Source: Phellopilus nigrolimitatus (taxonomy: Eukaryota; Basidiomycota; Agaricomycetes; Hymenochaetales; Hymenochaetaceae). Taken from it: 64,000 bases of DNA. The DNA is taken from NCBI GenBank assembly GCA_021029095.1, contig JAJOHG010000002.1, forward strand, positions 992,001 to 1,056,000, in the 5' to 3' direction. Both the position numbers and the translations under genes were made by a program. Of the stretch, positions 22,856-34,256 are shown piece after piece. The notes under the pieces were generated by a model that worked only from the letters and a program-made list of their open reading frames with translations, did not search any database and was not told the origin of the DNA. Positions within the stretch are counted from its first letter, which is position 1. Each line of letters starts with the position of its first letter.

Positions 22856-25800
22856 GGAGGAAAGGACGCGCTGTCGTCGCAGACGAGGAGGGGAGGAAGA
22901 GGGTGGTGGGGAGGCAAGGGCGGGAGGCAAGCGCCACAATATAATACAGCGGACGTGAACGCTTTAGGCTGGGACTTTATACTTTGGGAGCGCTGTGACA
23001 GCGTGCCGTATATGTACCACGCACGACCTAAGCCTGCTCATGCTTTATCCGTGCTTTCCTCTTCACAATTTAAATTCGGCTCGTCTTCTATGCTTCGACG
23101 CAGATAACTGCGCGGCAGGCTATTTTTTTCCTTTTAGAATTCAGTTCAATTGTATACGCATATGCATGTGTGACCCAAGGATCCCAATTCAACTTCAATC
23201 TTGTGCTTTCAATACCCGTAAAAGGCGAATCAAGAACGGCCGGGTTTTCTACAACATGAAGTCCTGCGCAACGATCGATTTTGGCTCGCTTCTTGTGAGC
23301 ACCGTAGATACCTACCGACTGCGCCGATCGAACCTTTTCACCTTGGAACTCTTTCACGCGTCAGCCCGAAATCTCCAGACGCCCTTGCACGTATTTGACC
23401 GACGCTCACCATCAGTGTATACGTTATGGCGTCAGGCACACGTACGCTGGGTTGCCTGGGACGTCTGTTCTCGGTCATTGGAATACTTGGGCGCCGGGTT
23501 TTTCTCTAGACCTTCCTTCGTCACAGCTCACTCCATACGCTCTGTACGCCGGTAGTATTTTTGCTCTCAATCGCCGGCCCTTCCCTGTCGCACATTCATC
23601 CGATTAAAGCAGGTCTGCGTCGTTCTGGATGCAAATGGGCATATGTGTACTTGGGTTTCGAAGCATGAGCTATTCAGTTACCGCGACTGTCACGCGCTGC
23701 ACCGCGGCGCAGTCCTTCGTCAATGGGCAATCGTGAAAATTCGGCATTAGACCCAGGGTCAAGAAGCTCTTGAGCGTCATTTCCCTGGGGCCGACTGTTT
23801 GTTGCCGTGCGTCCGTCGCTTTTGGGGGCTCGAGTATTCGCAACTTCCGACTCTCGCTATCGAAGAAGTGCGCGCTAAGGCACGTAGGCGGTCTACGAAT
23901 ACATCGGAGCATTATGGACACCGACGACGCCTTATACACGCTTCTACGACTCTCAAGCTTTACTGCAGGTTATCGGTTGAGTCTCCCGCCCTATATACAT
24001 GTACGTAAGCGCCCATTTATGACGAGGGTTCTGTCATATACGCGGAGAAATGACCGTCTAGTAAGTATCCAAAACGTACACGCAAATTTGTTCTAGTTTG
24101 TTTCGGAGTGACTGTTGGTCGACGACCCGGAGTAGCGCCGAAAGTGACATGGACAGGACTACATGGCTGCTTTTACTTCCTAGTCAATCGGAGGTATCGG
24201 TAAGAAATGCCGGGGGACGAGACATAGAGGATCGCTAACCGTCAAAATTGGCAACAAATCGAGAAGCGCTGAAGACACACGCACCGAGTCAGAGCCTGAG
24301 ACACCCATTTTAGGTTTGTAAGGATTCTTCTACATTCCATCCGCAACCGAGCGTATTATAATACACGCAACCCCCTGTGACGATACGGATGCACTTCCAT
24401 TCTCGAGTTGTCAGATCATCGACGTTTTAGATCACATCCAGATCCCAGCTTTGGCGCAGAGAACGAACACACGTCATCCTGACAGTAACAATTGGTTAAT
24501 GCATGTATGTATAAGGCGTGTTTGATGTCGTTCGTGAAAAAGGTCGGATGGTATGCATTTAGTCCCGCCGGCCGTGCTCAGCGGAGTATGACGACGAGTC
24601 CGATAACAAGCATCGAATGCGTTCGTTCTTTGTAACCTTGCTGGGCTTCGAAGTAGCATAAAAGAAACGAAGACAGCCTCGAGTAGCACTTCGTAATACT
24701 TTATGAGCAGGAATCCGTGTAGGTCGAAGATGAGAATCCCGGCGGCCAAGTAAGTAGCCGTCATTGAATACGACAGACTTCAGTTCAAGATTATGTCGTA
24801 TTCGTTCTTCGAAGCGAAGCTAGGAACTGCGGACAACTGATACCCACATGGCTATGTGCAGCACGCTGTCTGGTCAGCGAAGTAATGCCCACAGAGCCTG
24901 CGCACATGAAGTCTTCCTTCTACTGGCTTCTGCTGTAAGTTGCGGTGGTGATCGGTCGTCGAGAGTCGCTATTGAATGCGGACCGTGCTTCGAGAAGACT
25001 TGTGCGAGAAAGGCATGTGGGTTGCTTTATCGCAAGAGCGGACGCAGGAATCTCCGACAGCGGAGAGTGCTTGCTCCGATAGTAGTGGGAATTCATAGAT
25101 CCCGCAGTGAGCCGCCCAGTCACGCTGGGGCTTCCGAATCATTTGAGACCTGCGATTCGAGAATGTACTCTCATCGTTCGTGGCTTCTTCACAAGAGGCT
25201 CAGTGGCTGCGAGTTAGATGCGCTCACAATCAGATAGATGGTATCCACAACATCGAGGAAAGATGAGCTCACAACGAGACATTCAACCATCGTTATTCTC
25301 CCGTCCATCCAAGTCCAGTGAAATAGAAGATGCAGAAAGAACCCAAAGGAAGAGGCGCTTCGATGATTCGCTTTCGAGATGGCGATCACTGCTACGGTCA
25401 GTGGCTGTGAACGCAGCCCTGAGCTGGATCGACAGCTGAAACCAAAAACATTGCATACTAGCCACAGTCGCGACGTCGTCGTCCCCCTCCGATGTGGCGA
25501 CCTTAGAAAACTCGTCATTAAAACGAACAAGAAACAACAACGTAGCAGCTCTTTTTAGAGTCCATTACCTTCTCCTATGCTGTATAAGCTTTCAGTTATA
25601 AATAAAATGCAAATAAAAGTACCGAAAAGGATATGAAATTTTTAGTTGTGGCTGTTGCGCAGGGTAAGGTACTTGTTGTGGCACTGCTCGTATTTGAGCA
25701 AAACGATCAATCTGTAGTGGCAAAGTGAACTCCGGCGATTTCGGATGAGAAGCAATAAAGTATGATGCTGCAGCAGTTCATTGCCTTACCAAATGAAGAG

Positions 25801-26223
25801 ACAGTAGTATTTCAGACGAGAAAAACGTGCTCCAATGGGTCTTGGAGAACGAAAAGTATTATTCATACAAAATCCGGGACCGTTTGGGAGCTCTGCGGGC
25901 TGGCACAGGATAATTCCAACTGTGTTGAGGGATACTACACAGGCCGCATCTTTTTTCTCATCATGTAAAGTGGAAGAACCACCTTGGATGCGTCCTAGAG
26001 AGAATCGAGACCGTTGTTTTACAGGAGCAAGAAAGACAAACTTATATAAGCACAGAGGCTTGACGCGTCGAGCGTCGATCATTTTGCACCGCCACACCTG
26101 CCTATTCAAGCAACTTCCATCACATTTTGAGGCTTCTTCGTCCTTTTCCTCCTCCTTTTCGTCCCCTTCATCTCTTCCTCTATTCCCCTCTAACCTGCTG
26201 GTCGCATGTCACTCCCTTCGCAG
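22856..26223. other. Gene-poor 3.4 kb stretch
   Basis: No gene could be supported. Several ORFs of 90-190 codons exist, including 22995-23555 (+) and 24474-24764 (-). None shows a recognisable domain or convincing splice structure. The minus-strand region 24470-25540 holds scattered hydrophobic segments in different frames, which could be remnants of a membrane-protein gene. Pyrimidine-rich tracts just before the tRNA (26130-26200) look promoter-like. Confidence 0.4.
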
Positions 26224-26318
26224 GGTGGAATGGCCGAGTGGTTAAGGCGCCGTGTTTAGGTAATCATGCTTACAAACCGCGGTGGGAAACCTCGCGAGTT
26301 CGAATCTCGTTTCCATCA
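26224..26318 (+). tRNA. tRNA-Leu(UAG) with a 16-nt intron
   Basis: The cloverleaf can be folded by eye. The acceptor stem GGTGGAA pairs with TTCCATC, with discriminator A. The D arm is GCCGAGTGGTTAAGGC, the anticodon stem CCGTG pairs with CGCGG, and the T arm is GCGAG-TTCGAAT-CTCGT. A long variable arm, expected for leucine, is present. The loop reads T-T-TAG-G, and the intron 26261-26276 sits one base 3' of the anticodon, the canonical place. The anticodon UAG reads CUA and, by wobble, other CUN codons. The CCA end is not encoded, as expected. Confidence 0.93.
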
Positions 26319-26406
26319 TGTTTTGCTTCGCGTGACAAAGTTTGTTTTTCGCAGATTCGAATGTTGATCTTGGAATCGACACTCTTGATTGGCGCACACT
26401 GCGAAC

Positions 26407-28085
26407 ATGCCGACTCCTGTCATTAGTTCGTACATTGTATTCTCTATCGGTGTAATCTAATGCTATACGTCTCCCACAGTTGACACTGACCCAGGCGTAG
26501 ACGATGCCGTTGCCTTGTACGCCCGTATATTCATCTTAAGACTACCGCTATAAGCGCATATACAGGCTATATGCACTGGCAAGTCCAGAAATAGAGATCT
26601 TGGGCATCATCGTATCGTTCGGTGAGCAGGCTTTTCGATATGTACGAACAAGATGTCTAATTTTGAACTCCAGGAAACACCGATATCAACGCCTCATAGT
26701 GGGTCAACATCGACTATTTCGCAAAAGTGCTTCCGAAAGGTTTAACGTACTCTCCAGTGACAATATCCTCAAATTGTACAACACACTCGCGCAGCATTTC
26801 GACAAGTTCCCCGATGATCGCAAGCGGTTCCCCAACTCTGACTCGAGGCCTTTCCTAGCTAGGGGCGCTCATGGGCCCCTGGAGGGCGCTCTTCAGAACG
26901 CTGAATTCTTCCATGGGAGGTACAATGGGTCTAGGCATACCGGTTCGAAGCATCGCTGACGCATTTGATGACCAGAGATGGGCTCGGAGACATAACGAAT
27001 CGTTACCCCGATATCAGCACAGGAAACGGCTCTGATTACTTACAATTATCAGACAGGCTAGGGCATGAGCTTGCGCTGGACCTCATCCATGCTCGTCCGC
27101 CACGTACCGTCACTTATATCGCCCTTGGCCCTCTCACAAATCTCGCCCTCATGGTGCGACGAGACCCGACGACTTGCCGTAATACCCTCGGACGTGTAGT
27201 GTCAATGGGCGGGGCTCTCGACGTTCCTGGAAATTCCAACCCAGTCGCAGAGTGTGAGTTTTCTTCTGGCTGACGTTGATCGCAATGAAGCATTTTTATA
27301 TTTAACTAGTCAACTTCTTCGCTGACCCCTACGCGGTCAAGGAGCTCCTCGTCGACGCCGCAATCCCGCTCTCGCGCTTCCTGCTTCTGCCGCTCGACAT
27401 CACTACTCCGCATGAGCTCTCGTTCCCACTTTACGCGAATCGAGTCGATCCCACGTTCAAGATCTTCGGCCCGCCTTCGCGCGCAGAGGAAAAGTCCCCT
27501 ATCACGCACTTCACCAGTGCGTTCTTCGAACGCACGCGAGAGGTCATGCGTGAGTACGGGAAAGACTCGATGGAGTGCGTTGTTTCTCTGTTTGCGCACA
27601 TTAAAACAAACTGTCCTGGTATTAGGCTGCATGACGTTGTCGCGGTCTGGTGCGCAATATTGAACCCTCCACAAGCCGAGGAGGACGAAGACGGTCTTCC
27701 TATCCTTCAGGATCGCTGGAAGGCGCAGCGCAGACTGTTCCAGATTGAAAGGCAAGCTATACCCTGCTGTTTGCAATATGCAATATTAAGACCTCGCCTT
27801 CATAGAACCGGAGAACTCACACGGGGCATGCTCGTTGTAGACCGCCGTGACGAGGCAGCAGAGGCTCCGACGGAGCAAGAGAAAAGGTTCCAGACTGGCG
27901 AAAACAAAGCCGAGGTGCAGGCGCCGCTGGATCGCGCAGTGCACGATCTTCCTGCGCCCGTTCAGGTCGAGTTAGGGGCACCCGAACACGTCCATCCCAA
28001 GGGTGTTGCTTGCATCGTGGAAACACCTGGTTCCGAAACACTCGTCGCTTCCATGCTCTCAAGGATCTGGGGGATAACTGCATAA
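26407..28085 (+). CDS. Inosine/uridine-preferring nucleoside hydrolase (IunH/Urh1 family), 415 aa
   Basis: It hydrolyses ribonucleosides to base and ribose in nucleotide salvage. The calcium-binding signature DTDPGVDD follows MPTPVII at the start. SFGNTD, FFHGRDGLGD, YIALGPLTNLAL, MGGALDVPGNSNPVAEFNFFADP and the late active-site HDVVAVW are all present. Nine exons join in phase: 26407-26425, 26480-26516, 26566-26621, 26674-26698, 26758-26919, 26976-27253, 27310-27574, 27626-27751, 27806-28085. The first four are 19-56 nt. The last intron starts GC (AAG then GCAAGC) and restores ERTGELTRG. The start codon lies 88 bp after the tRNA-Leu gene, so its promoter overlaps or lies within the tRNA region. 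The C-terminal 90 residues extend past the bacterial family length. Confidence 0.92.
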
Positions 28086-28249
28086 TAGATTGCAACGAAC
28101 GTGCGTAGTAAATTATCGTATAGAGTAACAAAGAAGCAGCAAATGCAACAAAAAACCGATGGACCAGTGATATTGAGCGAGGTGAATCCGAATTATACAA
28201 ACAGAAACAGATCCTGAGACCAAGAAATCGGATAGTCTATAGAAGATAG

Positions 28250-29916
28250 TCAATGCACGATACTCCCCTCCAGATATTTAACCACAATCTTGGTCTTCGT
28301 ATCGTCCGTCGTCTCGTTACGTAATATATCCAGCAGGCGTTGCGTAACCATGGCCGCGCACTCGTCAGCACGTCCGAAGCCTGACAGACACCCATCACGA
28401 TACTCGCCCTCGTCGACGTCGAGCATTGCTGCAATCACTTGGGGCTCACCATGCCCCGACCATCTGAAGAGTACGGGGAGTGCAATGAGAACGGGAAGGC
28501 CCTCAGTAAGTAGATCGAGATCAAAATCCTCGCGCATATCTGTGCCAGAGTCAATAGCACCCAATAGCGCATTTAAAGCGGCCAGCGCTTCAAACGCCTC
28601 GTCAACTGCTTCACGCGCGATGCGGTTCGCATCATTCGTTGGTGATGGTTTAGGCAACAGGCTGAGCAAATCATATAACACCCGCGCATCTGAAGCAGTG
28701 CTAGTGGCTGACGGGTGTGTAGGTGATGGAGGGCGCGATCCAGGTAGCTTCATAGTGAAACGACTAGGTGGTGGTGTAGAAGGAGGCGTCGTAGCCGAGC
28801 CGAGCCGCTTCTTAAATGTGGTAGAAGACGTTGCAGACGCCGCAGACACGGAGTTGGAGCGCGAACGGGAGTTGAACGGACGATGTGAAAGCGACACGAG
28901 CGCGCGCCAGACGACAGAAATTAGCAGTGTCGCAAGAGTTGACTGCACGGACTTTGATGTCGTGTAACGCCCGAGGGCCTTCGCGTAGATGGGCATCAGC
29001 GCCTGCAGAGATGCGATCGACGGGTGCTGATGTACAGATCCTCTAGCGCTTCCCGTCGGCTTTGCCACCACAGATGTCAGAGATGTCGGATTGACAAACT
29101 CTAAGGCACGAATCAAAGGCATAAGGTCGCCTTTGAGTCCATCGATGAGCGGGTTCACTACCCTTCCTATTAGTGAAACAAGTCCCTCCCTAAAATTATT
29201 CAGACCATCGCCCCTATGATCGTGACTGAGGTCAAGGTCAAGTTCGTCAAGACAATCAAGCAATTCGCCTGCGAAAGCAGCGATTGCCAGAGCATGCGCC
29301 TGTGTTGGATTTGGATTAGGCGCTTGGACTGTTGGGGCAGCAGGCGCCAGGAATGCGGAAGAGGATAGGAGAGGAAGGAGTTGCGAGGACAGATTCGTAA
29401 TGAGAACCGAAAGCGGTCTCTGTAGCAGCCTCAGAATCGCACGTTGAAGGTGTACCTTGCCCTGAGTCGCGTGGAGCTCGCTACAAGAAAAAGGAGGGAA
29501 GTGGCGTCGTGAGACGTGTTTTCTCAAGAAAATAATACAGATACCACTTACGCAGCAATAAGTTCACCTAAAGCATGACCTCTTCCTGCGGGGATGGGAC
29601 GTTTCCCATTCAACACCTCCCCTGAAGCCACTGCTCCTGGGGGCTGGGCAAGAGCCTTTGTGACAGCCTCGCTCAGCTTCAGACTGAGGGATTCGAGATA
29701 CGATCCATCCTGAACAAGTGGAAATGGTGTCACAGAACGAATCGGTGCTGGGGAGGGCTTTCTACCGAAGTGAGTCAGCGTAAGCTTGCTGAGAGGGCGC
29801 GCTGGACGATGATCGGCGCCGGTCTCTGAGTCGAGGCGGGGAGAAAGGGGGGTAGGGAGTGGCGAGGACGGCCTGCTAGATGGACGCAAGAAAGCCGGGG
29901 TCTTGAGTGGGTGCAT
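28250..29916 (-). CDS. Uncharacterised protein, 531 aa
   Basis: I do not recognise this protein. Two exons, 29916-29552 and 29480-28250, join in phase (LGELIAA to ELHATQGKVHLQ). The first 60 residues are Pro/Ser/Arg-rich (LRPSSRPSSPLPTPL). The middle and end are strongly helical with many Leu/Ala runs (LQRPLSVLITNLSSQLLPLL; AFAGELLDCLDELDLDL). They are broken by a Ser/Pro-rich loop at about residues 350-410 containing TPPSTPPPS. No signal peptide, membrane segment or catalytic motif stands out. A helical scaffold is a guess from composition only. The stop lies 165 bp from that of the nucleoside hydrolase on the other strand. Confidence 0.68.
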
Positions 29917-30910
29917 TTCGGTAGTAGGTAGTAACAAAGGAGTATGATGAGTGCCGTGCAAAGACGACGGCTGCTTCTATAGTTTTTTTTCGTATTTTTC
30001 GGCGGACTGAGAATAGGGTATCTGATGCAGACAACCTGAAGGGGGCGAGCGGAATTATCCCATGGAGTGATAGACGAGAGAGCAAGAACGAGGTTTAAGT
30101 GTCGATGACAAGTGGGTCGTTCTAAGGGGGTCTGTCGGTGTCGACCCAGAAGAATGCAAGCGGTCCGAAGCGGATTCTATTAACCTGTAGTCGGATCCTG
30201 TAAATGTAAAGACCATGAGCACGAAGACAAGCACTCAGAGGCTCAGAAGAGGCGAGAAAACACACCTAGGCTGGAGGAAGCTCATAGATTGTGGAAAGGG
30301 GGCGATTGGCGGGGGGCGATGTGCGTCGTCGTTAGCAAAATTTGAGTCAAGGTTATTTCTACTCCCCACGCGCTACTTACTTCTGGCCGGATCAGTACCT
30401 TCCAATTTCTCACGAATACAAAATGTAAGTGCAAACTTACTGACACGATTGCAACGGAACCTATCGATGATTGCTCTTTCTGCAGCGAATTACGACACGC
30501 ACATTGCATATGTTTTTTGACGTCCTACGCAACACAAAGCCTGACTCGCAAATGTCAAATGCAAAGATGCAAAGATGCAAAGAAACTCCTGCGGCAATGA
30601 TACACGCTCTTGTTCTTTGGCATTCCAAGTTCGCAAGAATGCATATGAACTCCGCAACTATTATTGCTGTTTGCCTCTGACATGTTTCATATCGCCGTTT
30701 CCTCACCGAAGCAGCGCTAGGCAACCTCAAAGCACTATGCGCAATCGATAACATACTGCATAGAGGCGATTCAGAATCACCGACCTTCGTCCTTAGTAGG
30801 ACATGCGATGACCAACCAGGTTTACAATACTTACTCCGCCGTGTTATGCGTCAGATTCGTCCTATGCGGTGGTTTCTTTATATACTTCCAAACCCCAATC
30901 TTCGATCTGT
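29917..30910. other. Intergenic 1 kb
   Basis: No ORF with coding character was found. The stretch 30430-30720 is rich in short direct repeats such as GCAAAGATGCAAAGATGCAAAG near 30561-30583 (three units of GCAAAGAT/GCAAAGAA). It separates two co-oriented genes. Confidence 0.45.
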
Positions 30911-32347
30911 TCACTTATCCGACTCGTGCGCATCAGAAATCTGCTCTTCGTGCGCACTGGCGAGCCCCACATCCTTCAAAATCGCCACTACGCTCTCCTT
31001 CTTTACCGCATCGAGCTCGCGCTCGCTCTTAACGAGCAGCATCCCCGCGAAGCCGAGCGCATTTACGCTGAGTGCGTCGCCCGTCTCGCTCAGCACATGC
31101 TCCTCGCGCCGGCGTGGGATAATGTACATGTGTGCTCGCGTGAGGAGCACATTGTACGACGGTTGTCCTACGGGGTGCATAGGGTCGTGCCGCACGGTAG
31201 AGATAGCGAGATCGAGGAGCGTCATAAATGCAACGCCGAGGGTATCCTCTAGCAATGGGCGCGGAGTCGACGAAGAAAAGCTCGGAAGGCGGCGGATATG
31301 GGTTGCATAGGGTAGGGAGTTGATAGTGAAGGCTTTAGCTGCTTGTGCCTTCAGGAAAAGCTCGAGGAGACAGGAAATGGAAGTTGCACTAACAATCTGA
31401 CTCTAAATTAACTGCTCTTGCCAGCCTCTCTATGGGCGGGCCCTCGTCGTCCACAGGAATGAATTGAATGTGTTTGTGAGGCTGGCTTGCACCTTCGTAC
31501 CGTTCGAACGCTCAATCAGCAATCTCGGTCGTTGTTCGATGCGCATTATACCTACCGCTGACATCACCGCCTATTTACCAAAGTCAAATCATCCTCAGAA
31601 CATGTTTAATGAAGTCTTACAGTTGTAGAAAGCAAAAAAGTTATTTCCCGTCTTTCGTGCGGCATCGAGAAGGAGGTAAACTTGAACGAGTTCCGACGGA
31701 TAGAGTGGCGACGTTTGCGACTTGTAATCTTTAGAAAACGATCAGCGCCGCAGCACTTCTAGACTCAAGAGTAGAGCCTAAGGACCTTTCGTCACCAAGA
31801 GGAAATGATTGGGCATCACAGAATATTTGTTCAACTTTTCGGTATTTCTGTCAACGTATGCGGTCGAGACTACGAAGGAACTTGAACATGCAGCTCACCA
31901 GGACGACGAACTCGTCCCCCTCTACCTCATCTTTCAGCTCGCCGATCTTCAAGTTGGACAGATATGGAGCTGCAAACGGGTCGGGCTTGCCGACTTCGAC
32001 GGACTGCCCGTCATTAAAATGGGGCGTCGGGAGGTTCGGCTTCTTCTGGAGCGCAGGACACAGTCGAATTTCAAACTGCGCGAACGCACGCGCCCATCGA
32101 TTCCCATCGATTCATTTTTGACACGACACGGTATTCCGATTGCAAGAGCGATATGTCAGAAACTGATGTAACCTATGCGACTCGTAGTTGCGCCGCTAAA
32201 AGACGGCAGCAGAGCAGACTGACAGACCTCCACGCCCGCCTCCTCGTGGTGGTGTACCGTCGAGGGGAAGAAGAGCAGATCACCGGCGTCGCGGGCTTGG
32301 ATAAAGCGGTCGCTGAGCTGGGAGATGATCGTTGCGTGTGAAGTCAT
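30911..32347 (-). CDS. Ap4A phosphorylase (ATP adenylyltransferase Apa1/2), 332 aa
   Basis: Apa1/2 splits diadenosine tetraphosphate with phosphate to ATP and ADP. The GAFH/HIT-superfamily signature NCGDVSGASQPHKHIQF, with the catalytic His of the H-x-H-x-Q motif, is complete. Flanking blocks are also seen: NKYSVMPNHFLLVTKDYKSQ, LYPSELVQVYLLL, FTINSLPYATHIRRLPSF and the C-terminal SYNVLLTRAHMYIIPRRREE. Exons: 32347-32228, 32075-31899, 31834-31786, 31728-31621, 31570-31556, 31492-31394, 31341-30911. The fifth exon is only 15 nt and encodes CGDVSG with its neighbours. The last intron has two acceptors three bases apart (AAG/CAG), adding or skipping one residue. Length agrees with yeast Apa1/2. 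Confidence 0.9.
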
Positions 32348-32841
32348 GCTAGTAGGTGCACTCTTGTAAATGATTTTTTGTCGATGCGAGTTGCAATTTG
32401 ATGTACCGCCACGCGCTTGAACAATGCCGGAGCGATGAGCATGTCGAAGTCATCGACGACTCATGTATATACAGGCCCACGTACCTATGGGAGAAAGAGC
32501 AGAAGGCGACCTACATGGAAATGTTGCCGCTCAAGCTAGGCGCGGCGTAAGATCGGACTTGAATTGACCCACCTGCGTTTGCTTTTGAAAATTCGAATGA
32601 TAGTTATCTTGCGGACATATATGTAATGTACACAGATGACATTGCATGGCAGTTGATAGTTATTTGACAAGAAATCGAAGCCCTGAGAAATAAGAGTATA
32701 ACTAGCAATTTAAGCATCAAGAAAGGTTTACAATGAACGTGGAAGCTAGTTGAGGGGAAAGTAATAAAAGGAAGTAGAAAAGCAGACCCGTCTGCGTAAC
32801 TCCTGGTCAACAATAATCAAACGCACAACGGAAGATAGAGG
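32348..32841. other. Intergenic 0.5 kb
   Basis: AT-rich stretch (especially 32580-32760) between two co-oriented genes. It holds the Apa promoter and the 3' UTR of the membrane-protein gene. No ORF of note. Confidence 0.5.
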
Positions 32842-33489
32842 CTAGGCTCTTCCTCCTTTACCCCTGTTCTCCTTCGCCTCTGCCATCTCTTCACCTAATG
32901 CCAGTGCCCGTCCATAGGCCATCGCAGCAACGAAGGAATACAATGCAACATTGGTCCCCTTACCCAGTTAATCTCAGTTAACAGCAAAAAGCTTCGAAGT
33001 GCAGCAGAAAAAATTGGCTTACCTGGTAGAACAGAATTGTAATAAGCGAAAGCATCAAAAGCAGAATCGGACGCAGGACTATAGACCGATAGATCGACAA
33101 CTTCTTCATAACAGGCAGCGGCCATTCAAGTGCAAGAAGCACACTCCCCAGAACCATAGAAAGAATCTGGAGGACAGGAGCTTTTATGATGATGGCTATA
33201 AAAAATGCTGCGCTCTTCGGAGGTCTGAGAGCGGGAAGCGGTGGTAAATGCATAGAAGACGAAGAATAAGAGCTTGGTCCGACGTACTGCAATCCTCCCG
33301 GATCGCGCAGAGTGCCTCCGACAAAGTCAAAGAAGAACTTGCGGAAGAAGATACCGAAGTAACCTGCCCATACAGCATCTGATGTATACTGTCAGTCTCC
33401 GCCATTCAGGAGATAGGACCTTCATACGCACAGATAGCTGCCGTAATTGAGATCAGTCTCGCCCACTCGTGCCAGATGAGGTTTCCCAT
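32842..33489 (-). CDS. DUF7727-type membrane protein, 176 aa
   Basis: This is a small fungal integral membrane protein of unknown function. The opening MGNLIWHEWARLISITAAIY and the block GIFFRKFFFDFVGGTLRDPG are diagnostic of the family as I know it. Three or four hydrophobic segments follow: SAAFFIAIIIKAPVLQILS, VLGSVLLALEWPLPVM, IVLRPILLLMLSLITILFY and NVALYSFVAAMAY. The C-terminus is short, charged and basic. Exons 33489-33432, 33378-33023 and 32958-32842 join in phase. The first donor is placed so that TAT is restored (IYAVWAGYFG). Confidence 0.85.
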
Positions 33490-34256
33490 CGTGAAAATCA
33501 AGGAATGTGCGGTTGTTAAAGATAGGACGTGTAGCAACGAAGAGCAAGCACTGCTTCACTCAAAGGCGTCGGAGAGCAAGAAAAGGGGAGATAAAGTACG
33601 TTTGAAAGTGACCAGCAGAAGAAAGAGAGAGAGGAACGAGAAAGAGCGCAGCTCAGACTCAAGGTGGAAGGAAGTGAAGAAGAGAAAGGTGGCCCGAGGT
33701 CGTTCCCTTGTCAGCGTGAGTGTTCTATTGTATAATTACATGTAACATCCGGGCTATGCCGAGAGTAACAGTTGCCATGCTTCCGATCACCAACCAGAAG
33801 ATGAAGTGTACAAAATGTGTACAACTAGATTTGTTGACTTGTACAAACGATTACCGGCAACGTCGGCGTAAGAACCATTCGTTGCAACAGGATCACTGTG
33901 TCGAAAGGTCTTTCCCACTGCTCTCCGACGCCAGCGCGCAGTCTGCATGTTGCGGTACTGCTTGATCAGGCAGCCATTAGAGCGGGCTTAAAGCAGACAT
34001 CTTTGATTGTAGCGATGGACTCCGGAGTTTGACTTTTAGCACTCCAGCTACGTTGCGATTTTTTGTTGTCCAGATAACTTACAGATTTATCGAAAGACAA
34101 AGCCACGAAGCGCAACAAAGCTCAAAAATGACATAATAGCGTGGCGACTAGGGGCTTAAATACTATTTGTCTTTGTTTATCTCGACGCGTTCCAATTCAA
34201 CTGAGAGGCGGCGACCTCGTCCTTTCTCCTGTCGTCCACGGTCCTTTTGCATTGCC
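33490..34256. other. Intergenic, divergent promoters
   Basis: About 770 bp between divergent starts. The part at 33540-33700 is strikingly purine-rich on the plus strand (AAG/GAG runs). A pyrimidine-rich tract precedes the right-hand start at 34210-34250. No gene is supported, although 33476-33745 is open. Confidence 0.45.

Noticed and set aside
22856..22939. N-terminal extension of the MAP kinase kinase
   Set aside because: The extended frame begins with TTG; the first ATG (22855) gives a natural N-terminus.
22995..23555. 186-codon plus-strand ORF
   Set aside because: No domain, odd composition (many Cys, Arg and Ser), no splice context, and it lies in the upstream region of the divergent kinase gene.
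24474..24764. Minus-strand ORF with hydrophobic N-terminus, suggesting a membrane protein
   Set aside because: The hydrophobic stretch ends abruptly, neighbouring hydrophobic pieces lie in other frames without usable splice sites, and no family matches.
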